A stretch of 64,000 bases of DNA from JAPPHA01 sp963662815 (GCA_963662815.2 CAXXWA010000023.1:1-64000), one strand, 5' to 3'; counted from the stretch's first letter, positions 1 to 9,038 are shown. Made by a program: numbers and translations. Notes: generated by a model from the letters alone, not told the origin.

Positions 1-988
1 GCCGCTTCAACACGGGCAACTGCGGGAATTGCGGAATTTTCCCTCGTTCCAGCCCCGATTGCCCTCCTCGGCGACGATTCCGGCCACGCCTGGATCGAAT
101 TCTTCGCCTCGCACATCCGCAACCCCAACACGCGTGCCTCCTACGCCCGGGCGGCGCACGCCCAGTTCCGCTGGCTTGGCGATCGCGGCATCGAGGACGT
201 CCGCGACTTCCGAGGAGTCCGCATCTCGGCCTGGATCGAGGACCGCCACACGTAGCGGCATGGCGAAGGCGACCGTGAAACTGGAACTCGCGGCCGTCCG
301 GCAACTGGTTGCCTGGCTGGCTCTCCACCGGATCATTCCTGAATCCCCGGCCGTGGCGGTCCGCATGCCGAAGCACGAGGTGCGTGTCGGCCTGACACCA
401 GTGCTGACGACGGCCGAGGCCCGGCGGTTCATGCGCTGGCTCCCGTCCGGGACGATCACGGAACTTCGCGAACGGCCTTCATCGCGACCCTGACGTACAG
501 CTTCGCCCGAATCTCGGCGGCAGTGGTGATGAACGTGGTGGATGTCTCGATCCGAGACGGGCGCTGGCACGTCCCGTTGCACGAGAAAGCTGGCAAGGTC
601 CTGAACATCCCCTGCCACCACCGCTTGGAACAGCACCTCCGGGATTACATGGCGGCCGGAGGGCTCTTGGAGCGCGAACCGCGCCACGCCACTGTTTCGC
701 GCGGTGGATCGCCGCAAAGGCTCCGTCACGCTGTCGAACCGCAGGTGGAGCCGCCACCGGGCACGGGAGGCGGTCGAGCGTCGAGCCATTCGTGCGGGTG
801 GCGGGGGCGTCATCAGTTCAGGTTACATCAGCTGTCACAGTCTCCGGGCAACCGGGATCACGGTATACCTGGAACATCCCGATGCACGCGTCGAGGTTGC
901 GCAGTACCTTGCAGGACATGCCCGCACGGAGACGACGCGTCTTTGCGACCGCCGCGAGGAGCAGGTTTCGCTTGATGAAGCTGAGTAG
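1..988 (+). pseudogene. Tyrosine recombinase (phage-type integrase), frameshifted remnant
   Basis: Four consecutive pieces in alternating frames read as one site-specific integrase. They are an N-terminal SAM-like core-binding piece at about 49-246 (ends in a stop after WIEDRHT), a piece at 254-490 (LAAVRQLVAWLALHRIIP, then PKHEVRVGLTPVLTTAEARR), a catalytic-domain piece at about 493-690 (YSFARISAAV, LHEKAGKVLNIPCHHRLEQH), and a C-terminal piece ending at 988. The last piece keeps the HSLRATGIT box and a DRREEQVSLDE tail, but the usual HAxxxTTxxY block reads HARTETTRLCDRR, so the catalytic Tyr position is Cys. At least three frame changes are needed, so no intact recombinase can be made. The 5' end may lie outside the window. 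Confidence 0.8.
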
Positions 989-1025
989 ATCGGCATTTAA
1001 CTTGGCAAGGGAAGAAAGTGGGAAC

Positions 1026-1625
1026 ATGACGGTGCCGGCCAAACGCGAGGAGACCCGCCGGGCAACCTATCAGGACGTGCTTGACGCGCCGCCCCACAAG
1101 GTTGCCCAGGTGATCGCCGGCACTCTCCACACACATCCGAGGCCGGCCATGCGGCATGCGCGGGCGAGTTCGGGGATCGGGGCCAAGATCGCTCCGCCTT
1201 TTGATTTCGGTGATGGCGGCCCCGGCGGCTGGTGGATCATTTTCGAGCCTGAACTGCACCCGGGTGAAGACATCGTTGTGCCGAATTTCGCCGGTTGGCG
1301 ACGCGAGACGATGCCCGAATATCCGGATGCGGCCTATTGCACGATCGCGCCAGACTGGGTCTGCGAGGTGCTCTCGCCGTCTACGCGGCGGCTGGATCAG
1401 ACTGAAAAGCGGGATCTCTAAGCCCGCGAAGGCGTCGGCCATCTCTGGTTCGTCGATCCCGACGCACGAACGCTTGAGGTCTTCGCGTTGCGCGAGGGAC
1501 AGTGGCTGCTGCTGGCCACGCTCGCCGATGACGCGCCGGTCTCGCTTCCTCCCTTCGATGCCATCACCTTCCCGCTCGACGCCCTCTGGCCCGAAGTGAT
1601 CGCAGGTGCGGGAAAGGCGGAATAA
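1026..1625 (+). pseudogene. Uma2-family (DUF820) endonuclease-like gene with internal stop
   Basis: The frame opens at ATG 1026 and reads as an Uma2 protein (PD-(D/E)XK-like fold): a GPGGWWIIFEPELHPGEDIVVPNFAGWRRE core, shown here only as landmarks, then CEVLSPSTRRLDQTEKRDL. A TAA at 1419-1421 interrupts it. The same frame then continues with AREGVGHLWFVDPDART and runs to TAA at 1623-1625, which is the normal C-terminal half of the family. The stop sits where the family usually has Tyr (KRxxYAREGV), so a single TAC/TAT to TAA change explains it. The usual VPDLAGWR motif reads VPNFAGWR, so the Asp of the PD motif is also gone. The gene lies just downstream of the broken integrase. Confidence 0.75.
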
Positions 1626-1997
1626 CAGGATTCTCCGAGTCAAACGCCCTGCGACTGGAAATCCGAGGCCCGGCGTTTCCGGAATGCAGGGCAGCAGGGC
1701 TCAATCTCCTTCCGTCCACAATCACCTCCGGACACGGATCAATTCGGATGCGCAGTGCAGGAACGCGAACTGGCCGGCCTTGCCATGGCACGGGGATTTT
1801 CTCAGACAAATCTCACAGTCTGAACTCGACTCTGTGCGTTTTACTCCGGTTCGTGTTCAGAAGATTTCGGTGTTTGCGATTGCGTCAAGGACCTCGTCAA
1901 ACGGGAGCACGAAGCCGCTCATGTCACCGACATTTTTCCATCGGCTTTGCCGGGACCAACAAAAAACACGCGTGGTGTCACCTGAGTGTGGCGTGTG
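1626..1997. other. Intergenic stretch beside decayed mobile DNA
   Basis: No reading frame here resembles a known protein on either strand, and I see no RNA gene or clear terminator. It separates the broken Uma2 gene from the 3' end of the minus-strand ABC transporter operon. It may be decayed mobile DNA. Confidence 0.4.
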
Positions 1998-2168
1998 TCA
2001 ACGGTGTAAACTCAAAGAGGGTCCCGCATTCATGCCATGCCACACCACCGGAACTGTGGTGAACTCCGGGATCTGGTAGAGGCACTCCACGTCGATCCAG
2101 CAAAAGTACTCTATCTCATCGAGATTGCCATTTTCGTTCGGCCAGAGAACCTGAATTCCGTGCGTCAT
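1998..2168 (-). CDS. Hypothetical 56-residue ORF at the end of the ABC transporter operon
   Basis: A short minus-strand frame begins MTHGIQVLWPNENGNLDEIE and ends at a TGA at 1998-2000. It starts 81 bases after the second permease gene, in the same direction, and an AGAGG Shine-Dalgarno-like sequence sits nine bases before the ATG, which is the main reason to list it. I recognise no domain. It could be the N-terminal stub of a gene cut off by rearrangement, since degraded mobile DNA lies directly downstream and the transporter lacks an ATPase gene. The stub does not resemble an ABC ATPase N-terminus, so that gene is not what was truncated here. Confidence 0.3.
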   Translation of the reverse strand: MTHGIQVLWPNENGNLDEIEYFCWIDVECLYQIPEFTTVPVVWHGMNAGPSLSLHR

Positions 2169-2249
2169 GATGGGCAACCTCTTGTTTCGTTCCTATCCCT
2201 ATCCCGGCGTCGGAGTTTTCCCGAGCAAATGTTCGCAAGCGCCGGATTG

Positions 2250-3404
2250 CTATCCCTTGACCGCACCCGCGGTCAGTCCAGCCACGATCTGCCTCTGAAA
2301 CACGAGCACGAGGAAAAACAGCGGCGCCGTGATGGACACCGCCGCGGCAATCGCCTGGACCTCGTCCGAAGCCGTGGTTTCGCGATTGAACATGTTCGCA
2401 ATGGCGGGGACCATCGTCATGTTCTGTGCGTCCAGAAGCAGCGATGTCACCAGGAAGTCGTTGTATGCCAGGAGAAAGCTGAACAGCCCCGTGGTGATCA
2501 CGCCCGGCCACATGACCGGCACGATGACCCGTCGAAACGCGCCGAGATGCGAACAGCCGTCCACCCGCGCCGCCTCGTCGAGCTCGCGCGGAATGTTCAG
2601 AAAGAAGGATCTCAGCATCCATATCGTGAAGGGCTGGTTGATCGCGACAAGCACGGCGATGATTGCCCAAGGCTTGCCGTAGAGCGTCGGGGCCGCCTTG
2701 CCAAAGACCGGCGCTAGCCACTCCGCGGAGGTGATGAAGTAGGGCAGATAGCCCGAAACAAGCACCGAATGCGGGAGCGCGCGAAACACCAGCGCGGCGA
2801 CAAGCAGCCAGAACGCGATCAGCGAATCGGAACGCGCGAGCCCGTACCCGGCCAGCGTGCCGACCGTGAGCGACACGGTGACCACGCCGGTCGTGACGAT
2901 CATGGAGTTCGCGAAATTGCGGGTGAACCCGCGATCGATCCAGACGGCTTCGTAGTGCTCCGTCGTCAGGCCGACGATGTTTGCTCCGAGCGGGCCGATG
3001 ACCGGGTTGATCACGCTCAGCGCGGCCGGAAGCGCCACGACGAAAATCAGGAGCGTTCCGAGCGCATAAACGCTGCCGCCGATCAGCCAGCCAAGGGTTG
3101 CATTCCCGGAAGGCGAATGCTCTTCGACCTTCCCGGGAAGCCAGCGAATGGCCTGGCGGACCAGGAACCAGGCGACGGCCACGCCGATGACGATGTCGGC
3201 GAACGACAGTCCGCCGATTGTCTCCCGCGTGTGCGGGCCGAGGATCACGCGGAACGGATTTGAGTCGAAGGCGTCAAACGGCGTCTTGAAACTCATGAAT
3301 CCGATCCAGAGGATCGGGAAGGCCGCGACGAAGCACCAGAAGCCCAAGAATCCGTTCGACAGGATCTTGAGGCCAACCGGCTGGCGAAGTGCCGGATTAG
3401 ACAA
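2250..3404 (-). CDS. CUT1-type ABC transporter permease (MalG-like)
   Basis: 384 residues of integral membrane protein with several hydrophobic segments. The binding-protein-dependent permease EAA loop is visible near residue 280 (DEAARVDGCSHLGAFRRV), followed by IVPVMWPGVITTGLFSF. The family moves carbohydrates, polyols or similar small molecules across the inner membrane with a binding protein, a second permease and an ATPase. It is the last clear gene of the transporter operon and overlaps the upstream permease by 8 bases. It is longer than a usual MalG (about 280 residues), with an extra hydrophobic stretch near residues 100-130 between the first membrane segment and the core domain. The substrate cannot be read from the sequence. 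Confidence 0.85.
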   Translation of the reverse strand: MSNPALRQPVGLKILSNGFLGFWCFVAAFPILWIGFMSFKTPFDAFDSNPFRVILGPHTRETIGGLSFADIVIGVAVAWFLVRQAIRWLPGKVEEHSPSGNATLGWLIGGSVYALGTLLIFVVALPAALSVINPVIGPLGANIVGLTTEHYEAVWIDRGFTRNFANSMIVTTGVVTVSLTVGTLAGYGLARSDSLIAFWLLVAALVFRALPHSVLVSGYLPYFITSAEWLAPVFGKAAPTLYGKPWAIIAVLVAINQPFTIWMLRSFFLNIPRELDEAARVDGCSHLGAFRRVIVPVMWPGVITTGLFSFLLAYNDFLVTSLLLDAQNMTMVPAIANMFNRETTASDEVQAIAAAVSITAPLFFLVLVFQRQIVAGLTAGAVKG

Positions 3405-4428
3405 GCGTTCCCCCTCTGCCCTGCTCGCGCCAGACGCGACGAAGCGGCGGACCGAGCAGGACCGCGATTCCGATCATCGTCAGGATCGCGCTTGCGGACG
3501 CCCGGCTGATCGCGCGCGCGCCCGTTCCGTCCTGGAGCAGGAACTCGTAGGTGAGCCACTGGAGCGAAATGACATGGGCCGACGCCGAAAATCCGACGAT
3601 TTCCTCGAAGACCCGGTAGGCATCCATCAGGTGGATCAGCGTCAGGAAGATGACGAGCGGCATCAGGTGCGGGACGATCACGTAACGCAGCCTTTGCCAG
3701 CGCGTCGCCCCGTCAATGATTGCCGCCTCGACGGCATCCTTGTTGACGGTCTGCAAGCCCGCATAGAATACCACGAAGGCAAACGGAGCCACGTGCCAGA
3801 CCCGGTAGATGTAAATCATCAGTTCGATCGTCCAGGCCTGGGCGAACATTGCGATGTCTTTTTGAAGCCACCACTCCAGCCCGGCTGTCAGAATGCCGTC
3901 TCCGATGAAGAGCCAGCGGATCGAAAGGGCGCCGATCACCGGCGTGATGATGAACGGCAGCAACGACACGAAAATCACCGGACCCTTGATCCTCTGCAGC
4001 GTGTTGTTCACCGCAAGCGCGATCAGAAATCCGGTTCCCAGCACCAGCGGCAAGGTCAGGACGGTGAAGACGAGCGTGAACCGCAAAGCCGACCAGAACC
4101 TGATGTTCATGATCTCGTGCCAGCTGCCCGCCTTCAGTGCCGCACGCAGCTTCTCGGGCTCCAGCACGTTCCGATAGCTCTGGAATCCGACGAACGCGGT
4201 CTCGGTCAGGATTTTCCCGGACTCGTCCAGGATCGGGCGGGTCTTCAGGCTGGTCTCGCAAACGGAACCGAGAAGGCCGGGCGTGCAGGTCTCGACCTCA
4301 ACCCTTTCGTATACCGGCTGAGTGACGTGGAAACTCTGCCAGAGCACGGACAGAAGCGGAGCCGCAATGAACAGAACCATCATGAAGACCGATGGCCCGA
4401 CGAACAGCAAGAAGGTCTTTCTTTTCAT
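3397..4428 (-). CDS. CUT1-type ABC transporter permease (MalF-like)
   Basis: 343 residues starting MKRKTFLLFVGPSVFMMVLF, a first membrane segment typical of MalF/UgpA permeases. A periplasmic loop (about residues 35-110) with two Cys precedes the membrane domain. The EAA motif is seen as EAAIIDGATRWQRLRYVIVP. It pairs with the following permease (8-base overlap, so probably translationally coupled) and with the binding protein gene upstream. The product would sit in the inner membrane and form half of the translocation pore. The ATPase these permeases need is not encoded next to them. Confidence 0.87.
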   Translation of the reverse strand: MKRKTFLLFVGPSVFMMVLFIAAPLLSVLWQSFHVTQPVYERVEVETCTPGLLGSVCETSLKTRPILDESGKILTETAFVGFQSYRNVLEPEKLRAALKAGSWHEIMNIRFWSALRFTLVFTVLTLPLVLGTGFLIALAVNNTLQRIKGPVIFVSLLPFIITPVIGALSIRWLFIGDGILTAGLEWWLQKDIAMFAQAWTIELMIYIYRVWHVAPFAFVVFYAGLQTVNKDAVEAAIIDGATRWQRLRYVIVPHLMPLVIFLTLIHLMDAYRVFEEIVGFSASAHVISLQWLTYEFLLQDGTGARAISRASASAILTMIGIAVLLGPPLRRVWREQGRGGTLV

Positions 4429-4500
4429 TCGCGCCGCCCCGAAAGCGTGCGCGGGCGCCCCGGATCAGTCAGAGCGCCCGTCATCGTGGGAAAAGGGCCC

Positions 4501-5700
4501 TTACAACAGGCCCTTTTCCTTGGCGTCGGAAACATAGGCCGCCTCGATGTCGGCAAGGGTGGTCGCAGCATCCTTGTCGCCGGTCATGAAGGCGGCAAGC
4601 CCGCTTCCCAGGGCGCCGTGCATCGACCCGATGTACTTGTTCATGGGATAGGGCGGCGCGTCGCCGGCAGCAGTCGCGAACGCGCCCTTGGCTGCATCGC
4701 CCGGAACGAACCCGGGCGCGAGCCAGATGGCGTCGTCGTTGTTTTCCATGACGATTTCCTCGGTCATCGACGCAACGATCAGCTTGAAGGCGGCTTCGGC
4801 CTCTTCGTCGCTGATGTTCTTGGCGACGGCCCAGCCGTCCCACCAGATCGTCGAGGCGATCCGCTCGGATCCTCGCAAGCCGGCAGCCATCACGACCTTG
4901 CCGGAAACCGACGACTCGTCGGGATCGTTGACCGCGCCTGCACGGCTCGCCCAGAGGTTCGCCATCGCGATCTTGCCCTGCTGCATCTGCTTGGTGACGA
5001 AGGTCGTGTCGGATACCAGATATTCGGGATCCATCAGCGTGGCGAGCTTCGCCATCCGCTCCAGCACCGCAAGCCCCTTTTCGTTGTTGATCGACGGAGT
5101 CCAGTCCGCGTTGAAGAACTCGCCGCCTTCGCCGAGGTAGTGGTTGACAAAGACGAACGCGAGATTCCAGCCATCCTTGGTGTAATGGCCGATCGGGTAG
5201 TCGACCACGCCGGCCGCCTGAATCTGTTCCCCCGCCGCGATGTACTCGTCCCACGTGGCGGGAACCGCGATTCCGAGATCGTTCAGGATGTCCTCGCGAT
5301 ACATCAGGTGCTGGGTGTTCGCGAAGGCAGCAATCGCCATGATCTTTCCGTCGATCCTGATGAACTGGTTCTTGTTCAAGCCTCCGCCGTGCGCCGCGAC
5401 AAGGTCATCCAGCGGGCGAAGCAGATCGGCGTCGATCATCGGAACGGACGTCGAGTTCGTCAGCGAAGTCATCGTATAAAGCGACGGATTCGCCGAGAAC
5501 GCGTCGACGATCTTCAGGCGGTGATCCTTGTCCAACTCGCTTTCGACGTTGCCGCAAGCCTGCATCGCGGCCGTCATGATCTCGTAGGCCGGGAAGGCGT
5601 TCGAGATTGTCTTGACGGGGACGTCGTTGTGGCAATGCGCCGCCGCGAAATTCGCGGTGGCGGCCAGAACGCCCGACAACAATATGGATTTCATTCGCAT
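4501..5700 (-). CDS. ABC transporter extracellular solute-binding protein (family 1)
   Basis: 399 residues with a signal peptide (MRMKSILLSGVLAATANFAAA, cleavage probably near residue 21). The mature part begins with His-Cys-His and contains family 1 solute-binding landmarks such as LRPLDDLVAAHGG, YREDILNDLG and PATWDEYIAAGEQIQAAG. The protein would be periplasmic and deliver its ligand to the two permeases encoded just downstream. The ligand is unknown: family 1 proteins bind sugars, polyols and some amino-compounds. The start could be the ATG at 5700 or the in-frame ATG two codons later. It follows the isochorismatase-family gene by 37 bases in the same direction. Confidence 0.87.
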   Translation of the reverse strand: MRMKSILLSGVLAATANFAAAHCHNDVPVKTISNAFPAYEIMTAAMQACGNVESELDKDHRLKIVDAFSANPSLYTMTSLTNSTSVPMIDADLLRPLDDLVAAHGGGLNKNQFIRIDGKIMAIAAFANTQHLMYREDILNDLGIAVPATWDEYIAAGEQIQAAGVVDYPIGHYTKDGWNLAFVFVNHYLGEGGEFFNADWTPSINNEKGLAVLERMAKLATLMDPEYLVSDTTFVTKQMQQGKIAMANLWASRAGAVNDPDESSVSGKVVMAAGLRGSERIASTIWWDGWAVAKNISDEEAEAAFKLIVASMTEEIVMENNDDAIWLAPGFVPGDAAKGAFATAAGDAPPYPMNKYIGSMHGALGSGLAAFMTGDKDAATTLADIEAAYVSDAKEKGLL

Positions 5701-5737
5701 GGTGGATCTCCCCTTTTCCGACTTGCCCCGCGGGGCA

Positions 5738-6409
5738 TCACTTGATCATTGCGATCACATCGTCCGTTGTCCGGACGTCTCCAAAACTCTGATAGAATGA
5801 CGTCAATCCCGCAAGGTGGTCGTCGTCGTAGCGAGCCGCATTCGCGTCCTCTACCATCACCACCTTGTAGTCCAGCATCATCGCATCCCTTGCCGTGCTC
5901 TCGCTGCACATGTTCGTCGCGGTCCCGGCAACGATCAGGTTCTCGATTCCCAGCACTTGCAGGACGTCGTGCAGGTCGGATGCGCCGATGATGAACGGCG
6001 AAAACCGTTTCTTCGTCACGATCCGGTCCTCGTCCCTCACGTCAAGATCAGGGTAGAGGTCGTAACCCGCGTTGCCGGGGGACAGTCTGGTCAGATGATT
6101 CTTCGCCTTGGCCTCGGTGAAGAAGTGGCTGTGGTAGAGCTGCCACTGGCTTGGCGCGCCCTCTTCGTCGGCGCAACGCATGATCACCCAGATGACCGGC
6201 GCGCCCCTTTCCCGGCATGCCGCGGCAATCCGGTTGATATTGGGCACGATCGAAATCGCGGTGTCCACTTCGGCGACATAGAAATTCTGCATGTCGATGA
6301 CCAGAAACGCGGTCTTTGCGGCCTCGAACTCGTCAAAGACTTCCAGCTTGCCGCGCTTGGCCATGATCCGCTCGATCACGTAGTCCGGTATTTTCACGTT
6401 ATGCGGCAT
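5738..6409 (-). CDS. Isochorismatase-family cysteine hydrolase
   Basis: 223 residues of the isochorismatase-like fold, which includes N-carbamoylsarcosine amidases, nicotinamidases, maleamate amidases and isochorismatases. The catalytic triad is visible: Asp39 in FLVIDMQNFY, Lys133 in VTKKRFSPF, and Cys168 in GTATNMCSESTARDA. The preserved Cys and cis-peptide region argue for an amidase-type hydrolase rather than an isochorismatase proper. It is the first gene of the operon that continues into the binding protein and two permeases, and a tandem TAGTGGG-type operator motif lies 24 bases before its start codon. In context it probably cleaves an amide or carbamoyl group from the imported compound or an intermediate. 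The substrate is inference. Confidence 0.87.
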   Translation of the reverse strand: MPHNVKIPDYVIERIMAKRGKLEVFDEFEAAKTAFLVIDMQNFYVAEVDTAISIVPNINRIAAACRERGAPVIWVIMRCADEEGAPSQWQLYHSHFFTEAKAKNHLTRLSPGNAGYDLYPDLDVRDEDRIVTKKRFSPFIIGASDLHDVLQVLGIENLIVAGTATNMCSESTARDAMMLDYKVVMVEDANAARYDDDHLAGLTSFYQSFGDVRTTDDVIAMIK

Positions 6410-6432
6410 CTTTTCTCCGACTCGCGATTATC

Positions 6433-6454
6433 CTGCCCACTATTATCCCACTAG
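6433..6454 (-). promoter_or_regulatory. Tandem TAGTGGG operator-like motif, copy 1
   Basis: On the minus strand two copies of TAGTGGG lie 11 bases apart, the second extended to TAGTGGGCAG, 24-45 bases before the isochorismatase start. A near-identical site (19 of 21 bases) precedes the Asp-box protein gene at 29588-29608 and a weaker one lies between the RidA and LigM-like genes at 15197-15217. One-turn spacing of direct repeats suggests a regulator binding one face of the helix. The regulator is unknown. Confidence 0.6.
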
Positions 6455-6478
6455 AGCCGCAAATCAACAGCTTTCGCG

Positions 6479-8050
6479 TCATCCGCGGCCCCAGCGCATG
6501 TCGCTCAGGATCTCGCGCGCCGCATTGTGACCGGGCACGGCCGAGACGGCTCCGCCCGGATGGGTCGATGCGCCGCATTGGTAGAGCCCCCGGATCGGCG
6601 ACCGGTAGTCCGCGTAGCGCGGAACCGGCCGCATGAAGAACAACTGGTCCAGCGTCAGCTCTCCGTGCTGGCTGTTTCCGCCAGGGAGGTTGATGTCCGC
6701 CTCTATATCCCTCGGCGTAATCAGGCGATGGTCGATGACGCTTTCGGAAAACCCCGGCGCAAACCGGTCCATGACGGAAAACGCGTTCTTGACCAGCTGC
6801 GACCCCTCGCGGTCCCAGTCGGAGTTGCGCAGCTCGCGGGGCGTCACCCCGCCCTGGAAGACAACCACGTGCTTTCCTTCCGGCGCCAGGGTCGGGTCCG
6901 TATAGCTCGGCACGTTCGGACTCAGGAACGGTTCGGTGGAATACCACCCGAACTTCGCATCGTGAAACGCCCGCTCGAGAAACTCCGGCGTCGGACAGAT
7001 ATGCGCGTAGGCCGGGTACTCAACGCCCGTCCTTTCCTTCGAAAACCCCCTGTACCGCGGCAGGCGGTCGACGGCGCAAAGCAGCTTGAAGCTCATGCCG
7101 CGCGATCGGAAGCCCCTGATGTCATCCACGAATTCTTCAGGCAGGTGCCTGGAATCGACCATGTCGAGGAAAGTGCGCCTGGCATTCGCGTTGGAGACGA
7201 CCCGCGACGCCGCAAGCTCCTCGCCGGACCTCAGGCGCACGCCCTTCGCCCGGCCTCCCTCGACCAGCACTTCGTCCACCCACGAGTTGCAGCGAACCTC
7301 CATGCCGTACGCCTCGCCGCTCGCCTTCAGCGCGTCCGCGATCGCGCCCATGCCGCCCTTGCAGAAGCTCATTCCCGTCTGGCCGATCAGATGCGTGACC
7401 AAGTAGAATGCGGTGCCCGGACTATAAGGCCCGACGTTGCCGCCGATCGTCGCCCAGAACATGAACTTGGCCTTGACCAGGTCGTTTTCGAACCACTGTC
7501 CCACGTAGTCGTGCGCGCTCATCGAAAGCGCGTGCAGCAGGTTGTAGGTCTCCCTCTCGGCGTTTCGATAGCGCCACGCGAAGCGTGCCGTCTTCCAGAG
7601 TCCTGCCGGATCCTTCCTGAACGGATCGACGGGAGTCTCCAGCTGCAGCTTTCGCAGGATCTCGATGGTCGACTGCAGCCTTTCGAAGAACTTCGGATAA
7701 TTTTCGGCGTCCGACCGCGAGAACCGCGCGATCTGTTCGCGCGTCTTCACCGGGTCCTTCGAAAAGATGATCCCGTCATCCTCGGTCGGGTTGAAGACAT
7801 TCGGCTGCGGATAGTACTCCAGCCCGAATTTCTTCAGTTCCAGCTCCGCCATCACTTTCGGGTGCAGATGCCCCAGAATGAACGAATAGGTCGAGGCCCG
7901 GAATCCCGGCGAAAACTCCTCCGTGACGCTTGCCCCGCCCACGCAGGATTTCTGTTCCAGCACCAGGACCCGTTTCCCGGCGCGCGCCAGATAGGCCCCG
8001 CACGCGAGGCCGTTGTGGCCGCCGCCGATGATGATGGCGTCATGGCTCAT
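6479..8050 (-). CDS. FAD-dependent oxidoreductase of the phytoene desaturase-like family
   Basis: 523 residues. The N-terminus carries an FAD-binding dinucleotide motif (IIIGGGHNGLACGAYLARAG) and an acidic second-strand end (LVLEQKSCVGG). The C-terminus carries the matching flavin motif near YQCGASTHPGGAVSAVPGHN. The protein resembles the NAD(P)/FAD oxidoreductases related to carotenoid desaturases and PYROXD2, whose substrates are mostly unknown; no carotenoid genes are nearby. It is the last gene of the eight-gene minus-strand operon, and its ATG overlaps the enoyl-CoA hydratase stop by 4 bases. It probably desaturates or oxidises a catabolic intermediate; that role is inferred from context. 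Confidence 0.85.
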   Translation of the reverse strand: MSHDAIIIGGGHNGLACGAYLARAGKRVLVLEQKSCVGGASVTEEFSPGFRASTYSFILGHLHPKVMAELELKKFGLEYYPQPNVFNPTEDDGIIFSKDPVKTREQIARFSRSDAENYPKFFERLQSTIEILRKLQLETPVDPFRKDPAGLWKTARFAWRYRNAERETYNLLHALSMSAHDYVGQWFENDLVKAKFMFWATIGGNVGPYSPGTAFYLVTHLIGQTGMSFCKGGMGAIADALKASGEAYGMEVRCNSWVDEVLVEGGRAKGVRLRSGEELAASRVVSNANARRTFLDMVDSRHLPEEFVDDIRGFRSRGMSFKLLCAVDRLPRYRGFSKERTGVEYPAYAHICPTPEFLERAFHDAKFGWYSTEPFLSPNVPSYTDPTLAPEGKHVVVFQGGVTPRELRNSDWDREGSQLVKNAFSVMDRFAPGFSESVIDHRLITPRDIEADINLPGGNSQHGELTLDQLFFMRPVPRYADYRSPIRGLYQCGASTHPGGAVSAVPGHNAAREILSDMRWGRG

Positions 8051-8835
8051 TCGCCCCTGAACTCCGGACTGCGCCTTTCGAGAAAGGCCCTGAGGCCCTC
8101 CCTGCGGTCTTCGGAAAACATCAGCAGCGCGGACAGGTCGCCGCCTTCGCTCAGTGCCTGGTCGAAAGTCTGATGACCCGCGCGGTTGATCGCCTGCTTG
8201 ACCGCCATCACCGCCAGCGGCGCGGACCCGGCGATTTCGTCCGCGATTTCAACAGCCTTCCCGACAGCGGAGCCGGCGGGCGTCACGTGGTTCAGCAGTC
8301 CGAGCGCGAGGGCCTCGTCCGCGCCGATCCGGCGCCCCGTGTAGGCAAGTTCGCGCGCCTTTCGTTCGCCAACGGCGCGCGCAAGCGACCATGCGCCTCC
8401 GAGGATTGGAAAAAGCCCGAGCCTTGCCTCGGTCAATCCCAGCCTGGCGGTTTCTGATCCGACGACGAAGTCGCAGCGAAGCGCTATCTCCAGGCCGCCG
8501 CCGAGAGCGTGACCCTCGACCGCCGCAATAACCGGCTTCGTATAGCGCGCAAGGAACCGCATGAATTCGTGCCAGACCGACTGGTTGTGGCGAAAGCGGT
8601 ACTTGTCGAATGCGGCCATGCCGGACGATGCGCTCCCCTTCACGTCCCCGCCGGCGCAAAATGCCGTCTCGTCGCCGGTCAGCACCACGGCTGCGACGGA
8701 CCGGTCGAGTTCCCAGCCCTCCATTTCCGCCCGCGTCTCCGAAAGCATCCGGTCGGTCAGCGCATTGCGCGCGTCGGGCCGGTTGAACCGGATCACCCCG
8801 GCGGCCCCGTCGACATAGCTTTGCGTCTCAGCCAT
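8047..8835 (-). CDS. Enoyl-CoA hydratase/isomerase family protein
   Basis: 262 residues of the crotonase fold. The CoA and oxyanion-hole segments are visible as FCAGGDVKG and as EGHALGGGLEIALRCDFVVG, followed by the TEARLGLFPILGGAW block. The family hydrates, isomerises or cleaves acyl-CoA thioesters in the cytoplasm. Gene overlaps on both sides (8 bases with the tautomerase, 4 with the FAD oxidoreductase) place it firmly in the operon. Together with the ADP-forming CoA ligase of the same operon it implies that the pathway proceeds through CoA thioesters. The exact reaction cannot be assigned from the motif set. Confidence 0.87.
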   Translation of the reverse strand: MAETQSYVDGAAGVIRFNRPDARNALTDRMLSETRAEMEGWELDRSVAAVVLTGDETAFCAGGDVKGSASSGMAAFDKYRFRHNQSVWHEFMRFLARYTKPVIAAVEGHALGGGLEIALRCDFVVGSETARLGLTEARLGLFPILGGAWSLARAVGERKARELAYTGRRIGADEALALGLLNHVTPAGSAVGKAVEIADEIAGSAPLAVMAVKQAINRAGHQTFDQALSEGGDLSALLMFSEDRREGLRAFLERRSPEFRGE

Positions 8836-9028
8836 CCCCGCCCCCGTGAAGGATCACGGGCTTGCCGCCGACCGCGTAGTCGCCGTCCCCGACCTCGTTG
8901 ATGAAGACCCGCACCTGCCGCGGTTCGGCGTCCAGCACGTCCGCGACCACATCCGTCAGCCGCGCCATCAACTCGCGTTTGACCGCCGGTTCCCGACCTT
9001 CGATGATGGTCACGCTCACGATTGCCAT
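8828..9028 (-). CDS. 4-oxalocrotonate tautomerase-like protein lacking Pro1
   Basis: 66 residues of a tautomerase subunit: MAIVSVTIIEGREPAVKREL, then QVRVFINEVGDGDYAVGG near the C-terminus. Length and layout match small 4-oxalocrotonate tautomerase subunits. The family uses the N-terminal Pro left after removal of the initiator Met as its catalytic base. Here the second codon is GCA (Ala), so the mature protein would begin with Ala. Either it acts differently, is a structural partner, or is inactive. It lies 10 bases after the SDR gene and overlaps the enoyl-CoA hydratase gene by 8 bases. Confidence 0.8.
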   Translation of the reverse strand: MAIVSVTIIEGREPAVKRELMARLTDVVADVLDAEPRQVRVFINEVGDGDYAVGGKPVILHGGGDG

Positions 9029-9038
9029 GTCTGCCCCC

